NCBI RefSeq assembly: GCF_900626095.1
Contig: NZ_UYZZ01000002.1
Coordinates: 1-64,000, forward strand
Direction: 5' to 3'
Source of the DNA: Clostridium rectalis
GTDB taxonomy: Bacteria; Bacillota; Clostridia; Clostridiales; Clostridiaceae
Length of the DNA: 64,000 bases
Made by a program: the position numbers and the translations under genes. Under the pieces are notes generated by a model, which saw nothing but the letters and a program-made list of their open reading frames with translations, was not told the DNA's origin and did no database searches. How positions within the stretch are numbered: position 1 is the first letter of the stretch; the number at the start of each line of letters is the position of its first letter. Of this stretch, positions 54,086 to 63,421 are shown in pieces.

Positions 54086-54138
54086 ATATGAACATGTATT
54101 CATATATTCATTTTAATGCCTGTATTCATACTTGTCAA
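54086..54138 (-). promoter_or_regulatory. cadA promoter with ArsR/SmtB-type operator
   Basis: On the minus strand TTGACA (54138-54133), 17 bp and TAAAAT (54115-54110) form the promoter. The palindrome ATATGAACATGTATTCATAT (54086-54105) lies just downstream. This is the 12-2-12-like pattern of CadC/CzrA operators. The cognate repressor must be elsewhere. Confidence 0.7.
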
Positions 54139-54155
54139 TAACTTTTTATAAAAAA

Positions 54156-54190
54156 AGCATATACTGATATTTTTTATATCAATATATGCT
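54156..54190 (-). terminator. Terminator of the mgtA gene
   Basis: AGCATATA pairs with TATATGCT in a mismatched stem; minus-strand T6 follows. Confidence 0.65.
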
Positions 54191-54217
54191 CTTCCACTAA
54201 AATATTCTCAATATTTA

Positions 54218-56776
54218 TTATTCTAAATTATATTTTTTAACACACCAGCTCTTTATTACATGAGTTAAAACTACGTAACTTAGTAAAGTGGCAAATAAAA
54301 TTGGATAATATAACATAGGTAGCTTTACAAAACCAAAAGCCGATGCTAATGGAGAGTTAACAAGTACCACCCCTAAAAACATAATAGCTAAAGATGTTAT
54401 AACTAATGCTTTGCTTGGTTTACTCTCAATAAAAGGTACTTTATTTGTTCTTATTATATGAATTATTAATGTTTGAGTAAACAATGATTCTAAAAACCAT
54501 CCTGTTTGGAATAAAGAAGGATTACTCCAAGCATTAAAAATATAAAGCATTATAAAGTAAGTTGTATAATCAAATATAGAACTTATAGGTCCTATAGCAA
54601 GTATGAACTTTTTAATATTTCCTACTTCCCATTTTCTTGGTTTCATTATCCATTCTTCATCCACATTATCAGTAGGAATAGCAGTTTGAGATATATCATA
54701 TAAGAGATTATTTGTTAAAACTTGTATTGGTAGCATTGGTAAAAAAGGAACAAATATACTAGCACCTAAAACACTAAACATATTCCCAAAATTAGAGCTT
54801 GCAGTCATCTTTATATATTTTACTATATTTCCAAATACCTTTCTTCCTTCTAATACTCCTTCTTCTAATACCAGCAAACTGTTTTCAAGAAGTATTATAT
54901 CTGATGATTCTTTTGCTATATCTACTGCTGTATCAACAGATATTCCTACATCTGCTGACTTTAAGGCAGGAGCATCATTTATTCCATCTCCCATAAATCC
55001 AACAACGTGTCCGTTAGACTTAAGAATAGTTATTATTCTTTCTTTATGCATAGGTGATAATTTTGCAAATACATTAGTTTTCTCAACTAGTACACTTAAC
55101 TGCTCATCAGACATATTATCAATATCCGTACCTAATAATATAGAATCTATTGGTAAATTTACTTCTTTACATATTTTTTTTGTTACTATTTCATTATCTC
55201 CAGTCAATATTTTTACATCCACACTGTACTTTTTAAATTTTTCTATAGCCTCCTTGGAAGTTTCTTTTGGTGGATCTAAAAATGCCATAAACCCTAATAA
55301 AGTCATTCCTTTCTCATCTTCTATAGAAAACTCGTTTCTATCCTCTTTAACCTTTTTATATGCTACAGCTATTACTCTAAATCCCTCTTCATTTAATGCT
55401 GTTACAATACCATTTATACTTTCCGCCATACTCCCTACGAAAGGTTCTGTACCTTCTTTCGTTTCATATCTATTACATAAATTCGAAATCTCTTCTACCG
55501 CACCTTTGCATATTAATACACTTTCATTTCTTTGATTTTTAACAACTACAGACATTCTTTTTCTTATAAAATCAAAAGGAATCTCATCAACTTTTTCATA
55601 TCTATTCTCTATATCAAAATCTACGCTATCACCTTTATGTTCCAAAATAGCTAAATCCATTAGATTTTTTAGTCCAGTTTGATAAAAACTATTTATATAT
55701 CCATATTTTAAAACTCTATTACTATTCTCACCATATATATTTAAATGTTTTTCTAAAATTACTTTTCCACAAGTTATAGTCCCCGTTTTATCTGTACAAA
55801 GTACATCCATAGCACCAAAATTTTGAATTGCATTTAACTTTTTTACAACAACTTTCTTTTTTGATAAAGTTAAAGCTCCTTTTGATAAATTTACAGTTAC
55901 TATCATTGGAAGCATTTCAGGTGTTAGTCCAACTGCAACTGCAACTGAAAATAAGAATGCATCCCTTAAATTACCTTTAGCAAAAGTATTTATTATAAAT
56001 ACAATAGGCGCTAAAACAAATATAAATTTTATCATTAACCATGTAAAATCTTTTATACCTTTATCAAAACTTGTTTCTACCTTTTCTTCTAAAAGCTTGT
56101 CATTTAATTGTCCTAAATAAGTTTTACCTCCAGTATTTATTACAACGGCCACTGCTGTTCCACTTTCTATATTGGATCCCATAAAACATAGATTTGGATT
56201 TTCTAGTTCATTTTCATAACTATTTTCTGAAATAAATTTTTCTACAGGCAAAGATTCACCTGTTAATGCTGATTGATTTACAAATAAATCTTTTGAAGAT
56301 ATTATCCTTAAATCTGCAGGCACCATATCTCCTGAAGAAAGATGTACTATATCACCTGGTACAATCATTTTTAAAGGTATTTCTTTTGAAGCACTATCTC
56401 TAATAACAGTAGCAGTAACACTTACCATAGACTTTAATTTCTCAGCTGAATTATCTGCCTTTACTTCCTGCAAAAATCCTAATATTATTCCTAAAAACAC
56501 CATAATACACATAACTATTGCAGCCTTACCATCTCCAGTTAAATAAGATACTAATGCCAAAATAGCCAATAATATAACTAATGGATTTTTAAAATGCTGT
56601 ATAAATTTATAAAAGTTAGAGTGTTTTTTTTCACTCTTCATTTCGTTATATCCATTCTTAATTATTCTCTCTTCTGCTTCCTTTGATGTTAAACCATTTA
56701 ATGATGTTTTCATTTTCTCCATAATTGGATCTATTTTTTTGTTTTCAGTGTAATTAAATAATTTTTTCAACTCCAT
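54218..56776 (-). CDS. mgtA: Mg2+-importing P-type ATPase (MgtA/MgtB type)
   Basis: About 852 residues from MELKKLFNYTENKKIDPIME. Order: N-terminal cation-ATPase domain, ALTGESLPVEKF, the DAFLFSVAVAVGLTPEMLPM helix, phosphorylation CTDKTGTITCGKVIL, KGAVEEISNLCNRY, GFMGDGINDAPALKSADVG. The PEML helix is a P3B feature. ATG 56776 has GAGGGGG eight bases upstream; the longer frame is not used. That site overlaps the leader peptide stop, so translation is coupled. Controlled by an upstream M-box riboswitch. Confidence 0.93.
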   Translation of the reverse strand: MELKKLFNYTENKKIDPIMEKMKTSLNGLTSKEAEERIIKNGYNEMKSEKKHSNFYKFIQHFKNPLVILLAILALVSYLTGDGKAAIVMCIMVFLGIILGFLQEVKADNSAEKLKSMVSVTATVIRDSASKEIPLKMIVPGDIVHLSSGDMVPADLRIISSKDLFVNQSALTGESLPVEKFISENSYENELENPNLCFMGSNIESGTAVAVVINTGGKTYLGQLNDKLLEEKVETSFDKGIKDFTWLMIKFIFVLAPIVFIINTFAKGNLRDAFLFSVAVAVGLTPEMLPMIVTVNLSKGALTLSKKKVVVKKLNAIQNFGAMDVLCTDKTGTITCGKVILEKHLNIYGENSNRVLKYGYINSFYQTGLKNLMDLAILEHKGDSVDFDIENRYEKVDEIPFDFIRKRMSVVVKNQRNESVLICKGAVEEISNLCNRYETKEGTEPFVGSMAESINGIVTALNEEGFRVIAVAYKKVKEDRNEFSIEDEKGMTLLGFMAFLDPPKETSKEAIEKFKKYSVDVKILTGDNEIVTKKICKEVNLPIDSILLGTDIDNMSDEQLSVLVEKTNVFAKLSPMHKERIITILKSNGHVVGFMGDGINDAPALKSADVGISVDTAVDIAKESSDIILLENSLLVLEEGVLEGRKVFGNIVKYIKMTASSNFGNMFSVLGASIFVPFLPMLPIQVLTNNLLYDISQTAIPTDNVDEEWIMKPRKWEVGNIKKFILAIGPISSIFDYTTYFIMLYIFNAWSNPSLFQTGWFLESLFTQTLIIHIIRTNKVPFIESKPSKALVITSLAIMFLGVVLVNSPLASAFGFVKLPMLYYPILFATLLSYVVLTHVIKSWCVKKYNLE

Positions 56777-56789
56777 GTTAATACCCCCT

Positions 56790-56891
56790 CTAGGTATTAA
56801 CATTCCCATAGTGGTCGACTAAAAGAATATCAATACCATTTTTCTTTCTCCGCCTATATTTTTCCATACTACCTCCATAGCAATCTTCCAT
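56790..56891 (-). CDS. 33-residue leader peptide upstream of mgtA
   Basis: MEDCYGGSMEKYRRRKKNGI and DILLVDHYGNVNT, then TAG. AAAAGGAGGTGG lies well placed before the ATG. Its stop codon overlaps the mgtA ribosome site, giving a coupled pair. It is Arg/Lys-rich with no signal peptide or recognised family. A leader ORF between an Mg2+ riboswitch and mgtA resembles the logic of the enteric MgtL peptide, but there are no proline runs, so the mechanism would differ. Confidence 0.65.
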   Translation of the reverse strand: MEDCYGGSMEKYRRRKKNGIDILLVDHYGNVNT

Positions 56892-56931
56892 GCCAACCAC
56901 CTCCTTTTTATTTTAAATTAATATAAAAAAA

Positions 56932-56952
56932 CCTTCATTCAACGAATGAAGG
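56932..56952 (-). terminator. Riboswitch expression-platform terminator
   Basis: CCTTCATTC pairs with GAATGAAGG across three bases, then minus-strand T7. It lies between the M-box aptamer and the leader ORF. Confidence 0.85.
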
Positions 56953-56977
56953 ATTTAAGCAATACAAAAAAAATTAT

Positions 56978-57158
56978 CAATCTCCACTGGTTGAGTTTTG
57001 GCACTACACAGCTTTGAGCAATGACATTCATAAACCTGAATGTTGTCAGCTACATTAAGTAAAACCTTATTTCGGCAATACCTGCTGACCCGTTGGCGTC
57101 TCTGGACGTTTCTGGGCAGTAGCGTATATCTGTGTAGGAACCTCACCTAACAAGATGA
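56978..57158 (-). promoter_or_regulatory. M-box (ykoK) Mg2+ riboswitch
   Basis: On the minus strand the aptamer starts TTGTTAGGTGAGGTTCCTAC, then GCTACTGCCCAGAAACGTCC, AGAGACGCCAACGGGTCAGC and later GTGGAGATTG. These are the conserved M-box blocks. High Mg2+ folds the aptamer and lets the terminator form, shutting off mgtA. Confidence 0.92.
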
Positions 57159-57344
57159 TTTCCCATTAAATATTAAATTTTATATACTTACATTAACATA
57201 ATATGCAATTATGTTAAATTTGTTCTTTAATTATCATATCATATAATACATTATATGTCCACTTTTGTAAAACCTCTGTTTATATTTTTTTGTTTTTAAG
57301 ATATTATATTAATATAAAGAAACCATTAAAGGAGGATATTACCA
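57159..57344. promoter_or_regulatory. Divergent promoter region of mgtA leader and pepF
   Basis: AT-rich. Plus-strand AAAGGAGGATATTACC precedes pepF ATG 57345. Exact -35/-10 boxes could not be settled by eye. Confidence 0.4.
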
Positions 57345-59141
57345 ATGAATACTATTAAGTTAAAATCCAGAAATGAAATACCAAAAGAATATTTTTGGGA
57401 TATGCAAAAAATATTCACTTCTATAGACGAATTTGAAAAAGACTTTAAAAGCTTAAAAAATATGTCAAATGATATTACTTACTTTCATGGAAAATTAAAA
57501 TCTCCTAATAATTTGCTGAATTTTTTAAAACTCCATGAAAAAATTTCAAGACTGGCTGACACTTTATATATTTATGCTCATTGTAGATCAGATGAAGATA
57601 CTACTAATACAAAATTTCAATCTTTAAGAGGTGAAATAGATTCATTTTTGGCAGAGCTTTCATCAAAAACAGCGTTTTTTGTTCCGGAAGTATTATCTAT
57701 TGGTAAAGAAAAAGTTTTAAATGCAATAAATTCTTTACCAGAACTTAAACCTTATACTTTTTATCTAATGAATATACTAAATTTAAAACCACATACATTA
57801 AGTAAAGAACAAGAAGAAATAATGGCAGCTGTATCAGATTGTCTAGAAGCTCCCTCAAATATTTATGATATGCTTTCAGATGCAGATATAACTTTCCCTA
57901 ATATAAAAGATGATAAAGGTTTTGAAGTTGAACTTACAGATAAAAATTATTCTGTATACATAGCTTCAAAAAATAGAGAGGTTAGAAAATCTGCTTTTAA
58001 AGGCTTGTTTTCCACATACTATAAATATAAGAATACTTTTGCAATGTCTCTTACTTCCTCAATTAAATCTTTTATTTTTAATTCTAAGATGAGAAACTTT
58101 AATTCATCTTTAGAAAGTTCATTAAAACCTAATAACATTCCTTTAACTGTATATGACAACGCTATAAAGGCTATAAATGATAATTTATCTTCCCTTCATA
58201 GGTATGTGTCAATTAAAAAGAAACTACTAGGATTAGATAGGATTCACATGTATGATTTATATGTACCAATAATAGATACTCCAGATGTGCATATTGATTA
58301 TAACGAAGCTGTAAAAATAGTAGAAGAGGGGCTTACTTCATTAGGAAAAGAGTATTTAAAGATTTTTAAAGAAGGTATAGAAAATGGTTGGATAGATGTT
58401 TTTGAAAATAAAGGCAAAAGAGGAGGAGCATATTCCTCTGGAAGTTATGATACTATGCCTTATATACTTTTAAACTATAACTATAAATTAAATGATGTAT
58501 TTACTTTAGCACACGAAATGGGGCATTCTATCCACACATATTATTCCAAGAAAAGCCAACCATATATATACTCGGATTATACCCTATTTTGTGCTGAAGT
58601 GGCTTCAACTACTAATGAATGTCTACTTGTTAACCATATGATAAATAATGAATTAGATAAAAAGAAAAAGCTTTATCTTATAAATCAACAACTTGAACAA
58701 ATAAGAACCACTGTATTTAGACAAATTATGTTTGCTGAATTTGAAAAAATAACCCATGAAAAAATTGAAACTGGTACTTCTTTAACTAGTAATGACTTAT
58801 GCATAATATGGCATGATTTAAACAAAAAATATTTTGGAGACGAAATAATAATAGATTCAGAAATTGATATCGAATGGGCAAGAATTCCTCACTTCTATTC
58901 CGATTTTTACGTATATCAGTATGCAACAGGATATGCTGCTGCCAACGCCTTTGCCACAAATATATTAAATAACCCTAATGCTTCTCTAAAAGAGTATAAA
59001 AAGTTTTTAAAAGCTGGTTCAAGTGATTATCCTATTAATATACTTAAAAATTCTGGTATAGATATGACTACCCCAGAGCCTATGAAAAAAACCATTGAAA
59101 GATTTAATGAATTATTAAATTTAATAGAAAAAAATATATAA
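57345..59141 (+). CDS. pepF: Oligoendopeptidase F
   Basis: 598 residues, the M3B length. The zinc motif HEMGHSIHTYYSKKSQPYIY (HExxH) and the later E in ECLLVNHMINNE lie about 385-425; an N-terminal helical region covers residues 20-200. A cytoplasmic oligopeptidase for short peptides. Convergent with hisS, separated by a terminator. Confidence 0.93.
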   Translation: MNTIKLKSRNEIPKEYFWDMQKIFTSIDEFEKDFKSLKNMSNDITYFHGKLKSPNNLLNFLKLHEKISRLADTLYIYAHCRSDEDTTNTKFQSLRGEIDSFLAELSSKTAFFVPEVLSIGKEKVLNAINSLPELKPYTFYLMNILNLKPHTLSKEQEEIMAAVSDCLEAPSNIYDMLSDADITFPNIKDDKGFEVELTDKNYSVYIASKNREVRKSAFKGLFSTYYKYKNTFAMSLTSSIKSFIFNSKMRNFNSSLESSLKPNNIPLTVYDNAIKAINDNLSSLHRYVSIKKKLLGLDRIHMYDLYVPIIDTPDVHIDYNEAVKIVEEGLTSLGKEYLKIFKEGIENGWIDVFENKGKRGGAYSSGSYDTMPYILLNYNYKLNDVFTLAHEMGHSIHTYYSKKSQPYIYSDYTLFCAEVASTTNECLLVNHMINNELDKKKKLYLINQQLEQIRTTVFRQIMFAEFEKITHEKIETGTSLTSNDLCIIWHDLNKKYFGDEIIIDSEIDIEWARIPHFYSDFYVYQYATGYAAANAFATNILNNPNASLKEYKKFLKAGSSDYPINILKNSGIDMTTPEPMKKTIERFNELLNLIEKNI

Positions 59142-59156
59142 TTAAACTAAATCATT

Positions 59157-59189
59157 AAAAACCCCTATGCAAATGCATAGGGGGTTTTT
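59157..59189. terminator. Bidirectional terminator, pepF/hisS
   Basis: AAAAACCCCTATGCA pairs with TGCATAGGGGGTTTTT over two bases. Confidence 0.9.
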
Positions 59190-59207
59190 AATAAACTTTA
59201 TATAAAT

Positions 59208-60539
59208 TTATAATAATTTTTGTTTACTATTTATAGTTTTTATAGCTTCCTCAATTGTTACAATACTTTGTTCTCCTGATTTCATATCCTTAAGTGCTAC
59301 CTTATTATTATTCACTTCATCTGATCCTATTACTATTGTATAAGGAATTTTTAATTTATCCGCATGACCAAACTTTTTACCAAGCTTTGCTTCTTCTAAA
59401 TAGAGCTCTGAGATTATACTATTTGCTCTTAAAGTATTTGCAACATCTATAGCATATTCTATATTCTCATCCATAGGAATCACTAACACTTTACTTAAAG
59501 TTTGGCTACTATTTTCTCCTATTATATTCGCTTCTCTTAATTGATAAAACAATCTTGTCAAACCAATGGATATACCAACTCCAGGTAATTTTTGATTTGT
59601 ATAGTACCCTGCTAGGTTTTCATATCTTCCACCTGAACATACACTACCTATATTAGGATAATCATCTAGTATAGTTTCATATACAGTACCTGTATAATAA
59701 TCCAGCCCTCTTGCAATAGTTAAATCTATTTTAAAGTTTTTTTCTGGTACTTTGAAACATCTTATATAATGAACAACCTTTTCAAGTTCCTCTAATCCTT
59801 TTATAAAAATTTCATTTGTTATATTTAATTTCTTTAAAGATTTAATCACTTCATCATTATTTCCCTTTATATTTATAAAGTTTATTATACTTTCTACTGC
59901 TTTTTCATCTATTCCTAATGATTTCAATTCTTCCTTAACTGAATCTACCCCAATTTTTTCTATTTTATCTATGATTCTTAATACTAAAATCTTATCTGTA
60001 ACATTTAAAGCATCAAAGAATCCATTTAATACATTCCTATTATTTATACGAATAGTAAACTCTCCAAAATTTAAAGCTTTAAATGTAGAATATATAACGG
60101 TTGGAATTTCAGCATCATTTATAATATTAAGTTTTCCATTCCCTATAATATCTATATCACATTGATAAAACTCTCTAAAACGTCCCTTTTGATTTCTTTC
60201 TCCTCTAAATACTTTTGATATATGATATCTTCTAAAAGGAAAATTTAAATCTGAAAAGTGCTGAGCTACATATCTTGCAAGAGGTACTGTTAAATCAAAT
60301 CTTAATGAAAGATCTGAATCCCCTTTATTAAATCTATAAATTTGTTTTTCAGTTTCTCCGCCACCTTTAGCCAAAAGAATTTCTGATTTTTCAATAGTTG
60401 GAGTATCTAATGGCACAAATCCAAATTTTTCATAATTTTCTCTTATGGTATCCATCATTTTATTAAAAATTATTTGATCTGCTGGTAATAATTCCATAAA
60501 TCCTGGTAATATTGAAGGTTTTACAATATCCTTACTCAT
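59208..60539 (-). CDS. hisS: Histidyl-tRNA synthetase
   Basis: 443 residues. Class II motif 2 (RGERNQKGRFREFYQCDIDI), the histidine signature ARGLDYYTGTVYETIL, motif 3 (GVGISIGLTRLFYQLRE) and a C-terminal anticodon domain (LSKVLVIPMDENIEYAIDVA). Full length, so it is HisS rather than the regulatory HisZ. It charges tRNA-His. No T-box was seen upstream. Confidence 0.93.
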   Translation of the reverse strand: MSKDIVKPSILPGFMELLPADQIIFNKMMDTIRENYEKFGFVPLDTPTIEKSEILLAKGGGETEKQIYRFNKGDSDLSLRFDLTVPLARYVAQHFSDLNFPFRRYHISKVFRGERNQKGRFREFYQCDIDIIGNGKLNIINDAEIPTVIYSTFKALNFGEFTIRINNRNVLNGFFDALNVTDKILVLRIIDKIEKIGVDSVKEELKSLGIDEKAVESIINFINIKGNNDEVIKSLKKLNITNEIFIKGLEELEKVVHYIRCFKVPEKNFKIDLTIARGLDYYTGTVYETILDDYPNIGSVCSGGRYENLAGYYTNQKLPGVGISIGLTRLFYQLREANIIGENSSQTLSKVLVIPMDENIEYAIDVANTLRANSIISELYLEEAKLGKKFGHADKLKIPYTIVIGSDEVNNNKVALKDMKSGEQSIVTIEEAIKTINSKQKLL

Positions 60540-60655
60540 TTATATCCCTCCGTGCACTTTAGTATGATAAATTATTAATATTGTACATTAATTTTTGACA
60601 TATTTCAAATATTTACTAATATTTTCAAGTACGTGTTTTAATTATACCATAAATA

Positions 60656-61990
60656 TTATTTTTTATCCTTTTTAGGATAAAAACTTTCTCCATATTTATC
60701 TACAGTTATATCCCTGGGTAGCGATATAAATTTTGTTTTACTCATTCCAATTTTTTGTGCAGAATATATACTACTATGTCCTGAAAATAAATAACTTGTT
60801 ACACATATAATAAACATATATTTTCCAATATCTGAGCCAAATAATTCTATTCCCATAATAAAAGAGGCTATAGGTGCATTAGTAGCTCCTGCAAAAACAC
60901 CAATAAGACCTAATGATGCAAAAAAAGAAATTGGTTCATTCATTATTCCTGACATAAAACTTCCTAAAGTAGATCCTATTACAAATAACGGAGTTACTTC
61001 CCCTCCTTGGTAACCAGATCCTAATGTTAAAGATGTAAATATAGTCTTTAAAATAAAGTCTTGAATCTTTGATGTATATTTAAATGCATCCATCATAAGA
61101 GGAATGCTAAGACCCAAATAATTTCTGTTTCCTACTATGTAAACTAAGATAATAACTATAATTCCACCTACTGCACTTTTGATTATTGTATTTTTAAAAT
61201 ATATAGAGAACATCTTTTTTAGTTTATGAGTTAACTCACTAAATATTTTACTTATTAACCCAAATATAATTCCTATAATTATAATTTTAAACATTAATTT
61301 AGTAGAAAAACTAGGTATAACACCCACTATATAATGAGTATGTTTTACCCCCCAAAAATTAGTAATAAAATCTCCTATAAAAGCAGCTATAGTACAAGGT
61401 ACCAGCGCCTCATAATTAATAATACCTATAAATATTATTTCCATACCAAAAATGGTTCCCGCAAGAGGAGTTCCAAATACAGAAGCAAAACCACTACTTA
61501 TTCCACTCATAAGTAATATATTTCTATCTAATCTATCTAATTTAAATAAATTAGATACTCCTTCTGCTATACTTGCCCCTATTTGCACACCTGTTCCTTC
61601 TCTACCTGCTGATCCTCCAAAAAGATGAGTTATAACTGTACCAAATAAAGCAAATATGCCCATTCTTACCGGTATTTTTCCTTGACTTTCATGTATTTGT
61701 TCTAATATTAGATTATTTCCTTTTGAGGAATCCTTCCCATATTTCATATATACATAACTAACAAGCATTCCTCCAAAGGGAAGAAAAAATAATAACCAGG
61801 GTAATTCTAATCTTTTATTAGTAGCAAATTGTAAACTTTTAAGAAAAAAAGCTGCCGCTGTTCCCGTAAGTATACCTATTAACCCACCTAAAACAATCCA
61901 TCTTAAAAATGTATATATATATTTTATGCTATGACTCATAAATACACTTTTTATATTAGAATTAAACAAATTATTCTCTATTCTCTTCAC
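60656..61990 (-). CDS. CLC-type F-/H+ antiporter (CLC-F)
   Basis: About 444 residues, CLC fold. KGNNLILEQIHESQGKIP replaces the GSGIP chloride motif with Asn, as in the CLC-F class; GSAGREGTGVQIGASIAEGV carries the gating Glu; GSGYQGGEVTPLFVIGSTLG is the next conserved filter loop. It exports fluoride. GTG 61990 is chosen (GAGGTG six bases upstream). A fluoride riboswitch lies directly upstream, which fixes the role. Confidence 0.92.
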   Translation of the reverse strand: MKRIENNLFNSNIKSVFMSHSIKYIYTFLRWIVLGGLIGILTGTAAAFFLKSLQFATNKRLELPWLLFFLPFGGMLVSYVYMKYGKDSSKGNNLILEQIHESQGKIPVRMGIFALFGTVITHLFGGSAGREGTGVQIGASIAEGVSNLFKLDRLDRNILLMSGISSGFASVFGTPLAGTIFGMEIIFIGIINYEALVPCTIAAFIGDFITNFWGVKHTHYIVGVIPSFSTKLMFKIIIIGIIFGLISKIFSELTHKLKKMFSIYFKNTIIKSAVGGIIVIILVYIVGNRNYLGLSIPLMMDAFKYTSKIQDFILKTIFTSLTLGSGYQGGEVTPLFVIGSTLGSFMSGIMNEPISFFASLGLIGVFAGATNAPIASFIMGIELFGSDIGKYMFIICVTSYLFSGHSSIYSAQKIGMSKTKFISLPRDITVDKYGESFYPKKDKK

Positions 61991-62049
61991 AGTCCACACC
62001 TCACATTCTATAGTATTTACCTTCTATTTTATTTAAGACATAAAAAAAT

Positions 62050-62118
62050 ACATAATAACAGTTTGTTATTATGTAGGAGTCATTAGCATAATGCGGTTAA
62101 TGGTGAACTCCATCACCA
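62050..62118 (-). promoter_or_regulatory. Fluoride (crcB-motif) riboswitch with terminator
   Basis: On the minus strand: GGTGATGGAGTTCACC, AACCGC and TAATGACTCCTAC, the crcB-motif core. The 3' part overlaps a terminator, ACATAATAACA with TGTTATTATGT and T7. Fluoride binding prevents termination and turns on the CLC-F gene. Confidence 0.93.
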
Positions 62119-62145
62119 AAATTTTTCTTTAATATTATAACATAA

Positions 62146-63390
62146 TTAATATTGTTTTCCAATATCTTTTCTAAAATACATACCATGAAAATGTACTTTA
62201 TCCATCTCCTTATAAGCTTTATCAATACTATCTGCCAAATTATTTTCTATAGCATAAGTACATATTATCCTTCCACCATTTGTTAGTAAATCTCCTTCTT
62301 TAAAAGTTGCTCCAGCTATAAATGAATTAACCTTTTTATCTATATTTATCTTAAAACCTTTTTTATAATTTCCTGGATATCCTTCTGATACAGCAACTAC
62401 ACAACAAGAATAAGCATTTTTCCATTTTAAATCAAAAGAAGATAATTCCTTATTTAAAGATGCCTTAATAAGTTCTACTAAGTCACTATCCATTAAAGGC
62501 AGTACTACTTGAGTTTCTGGATCTCCTAATCTAACATTATACTCTAAAAGATACACTCCCTTTTTAGTTATCATTACCCCAAAAAATATTATTCCTCTAT
62601 AATCAAATTCCTCTTTTTTTATTCCTTCTAAGGTTGGCTTTAAAATATTTTCATTAAAATCTTCTAAAACCTCATAAGTAACATACGGATTTGGTGCAAT
62701 TGCCCCCATTCCTCCTGTATTGGGTCCTTTATTCTCATCATAAATCTGTTTGTGATCCTTAGCTGAAATAAAAGGTACTATTATTTTTCCATCTGTAATA
62801 GATAATATAGACGCCTCAATGCCTTCTAAAAATTCCTCAATAATTATTTTTTTACCTGACCCTTTAAAGATATCATCTATCATAAATTTTTTTATAGTTT
62901 CCTCTGCTTCTTTATAATTATTACATATAGATACACCTTTACCATTTGCTAAACCATCTGCTTTTATTACTACAGGGTAGCTACATGTATTAATATAGTT
63001 AAAAGCATCATCTGCATTTAAAAAAGTTTTATATTCTGCAGTTTTAACTCCATATCTATCCATGAACTCTTTAGAAAAAGTTTTACTTCCCTCTAACATA
63101 GACGCTTTTTTATCTGGTCCAAATATTTTTAATCCATTTTTTTTAAATACATCCACTATACCATCTACTAATTCTCCCTCAGGTCCTACTATAGTTAAAT
63201 CTATTTGCTCTTTTAATGCAAAATCCTTTAATTTATCTATACCCATAATATTTATATTTTCACATATATCCATCAAAGCCGTACCACCATTTCCTGGTGC
63301 ACAGTATATCTTTTCTACATTTTTATTTTCAGAAATTTTACAGGCTATAGCATGTTCTCTACCACCATTACCTATTATTAATATCTTCAT
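62146..63390 (-). CDS. purD: Phosphoribosylamine-glycine ligase
   Basis: 414 residues, MKILIIGNGGREHAIACKIS. N-domain GPEGELVDGIVDVFKK, ATP-grasp KADGLANGKGVSICNNYKEA, GPNTGGMGAIAPNPYV, and LEYNVRLGDPETQVVLPLMD. It makes GAR in purine synthesis. Downstream of purH by 31 bases, in the pur operon. Confidence 0.95.
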   Translation of the reverse strand: MKILIIGNGGREHAIACKISENKNVEKIYCAPGNGGTALMDICENINIMGIDKLKDFALKEQIDLTIVGPEGELVDGIVDVFKKNGLKIFGPDKKASMLEGSKTFSKEFMDRYGVKTAEYKTFLNADDAFNYINTCSYPVVIKADGLANGKGVSICNNYKEAEETIKKFMIDDIFKGSGKKIIIEEFLEGIEASILSITDGKIIVPFISAKDHKQIYDENKGPNTGGMGAIAPNPYVTYEVLEDFNENILKPTLEGIKKEEFDYRGIIFFGVMITKKGVYLLEYNVRLGDPETQVVLPLMDSDLVELIKASLNKELSSFDLKWKNAYSCCVVAVSEGYPGNYKKGFKINIDKKVNSFIAGATFKEGDLLTNGGRIICTYAIENNLADSIDKAYKEMDKVHFHGMYFRKDIGKQY

Positions 63391-63421
63391 AGTAAATCCC
63401 CCTTTTATCTGCTACTTTTTA

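Noticed and set aside
56776-56809. Longer mgtA start at 56809
   Set aside because: It overlaps the leader peptide frame and has no spaced ribosome site; the 56776 ATG does.
59208-60656. T-box upstream of hisS
   Set aside because: No AGGGTGGNACCGCG-type box or specifier structure was seen.
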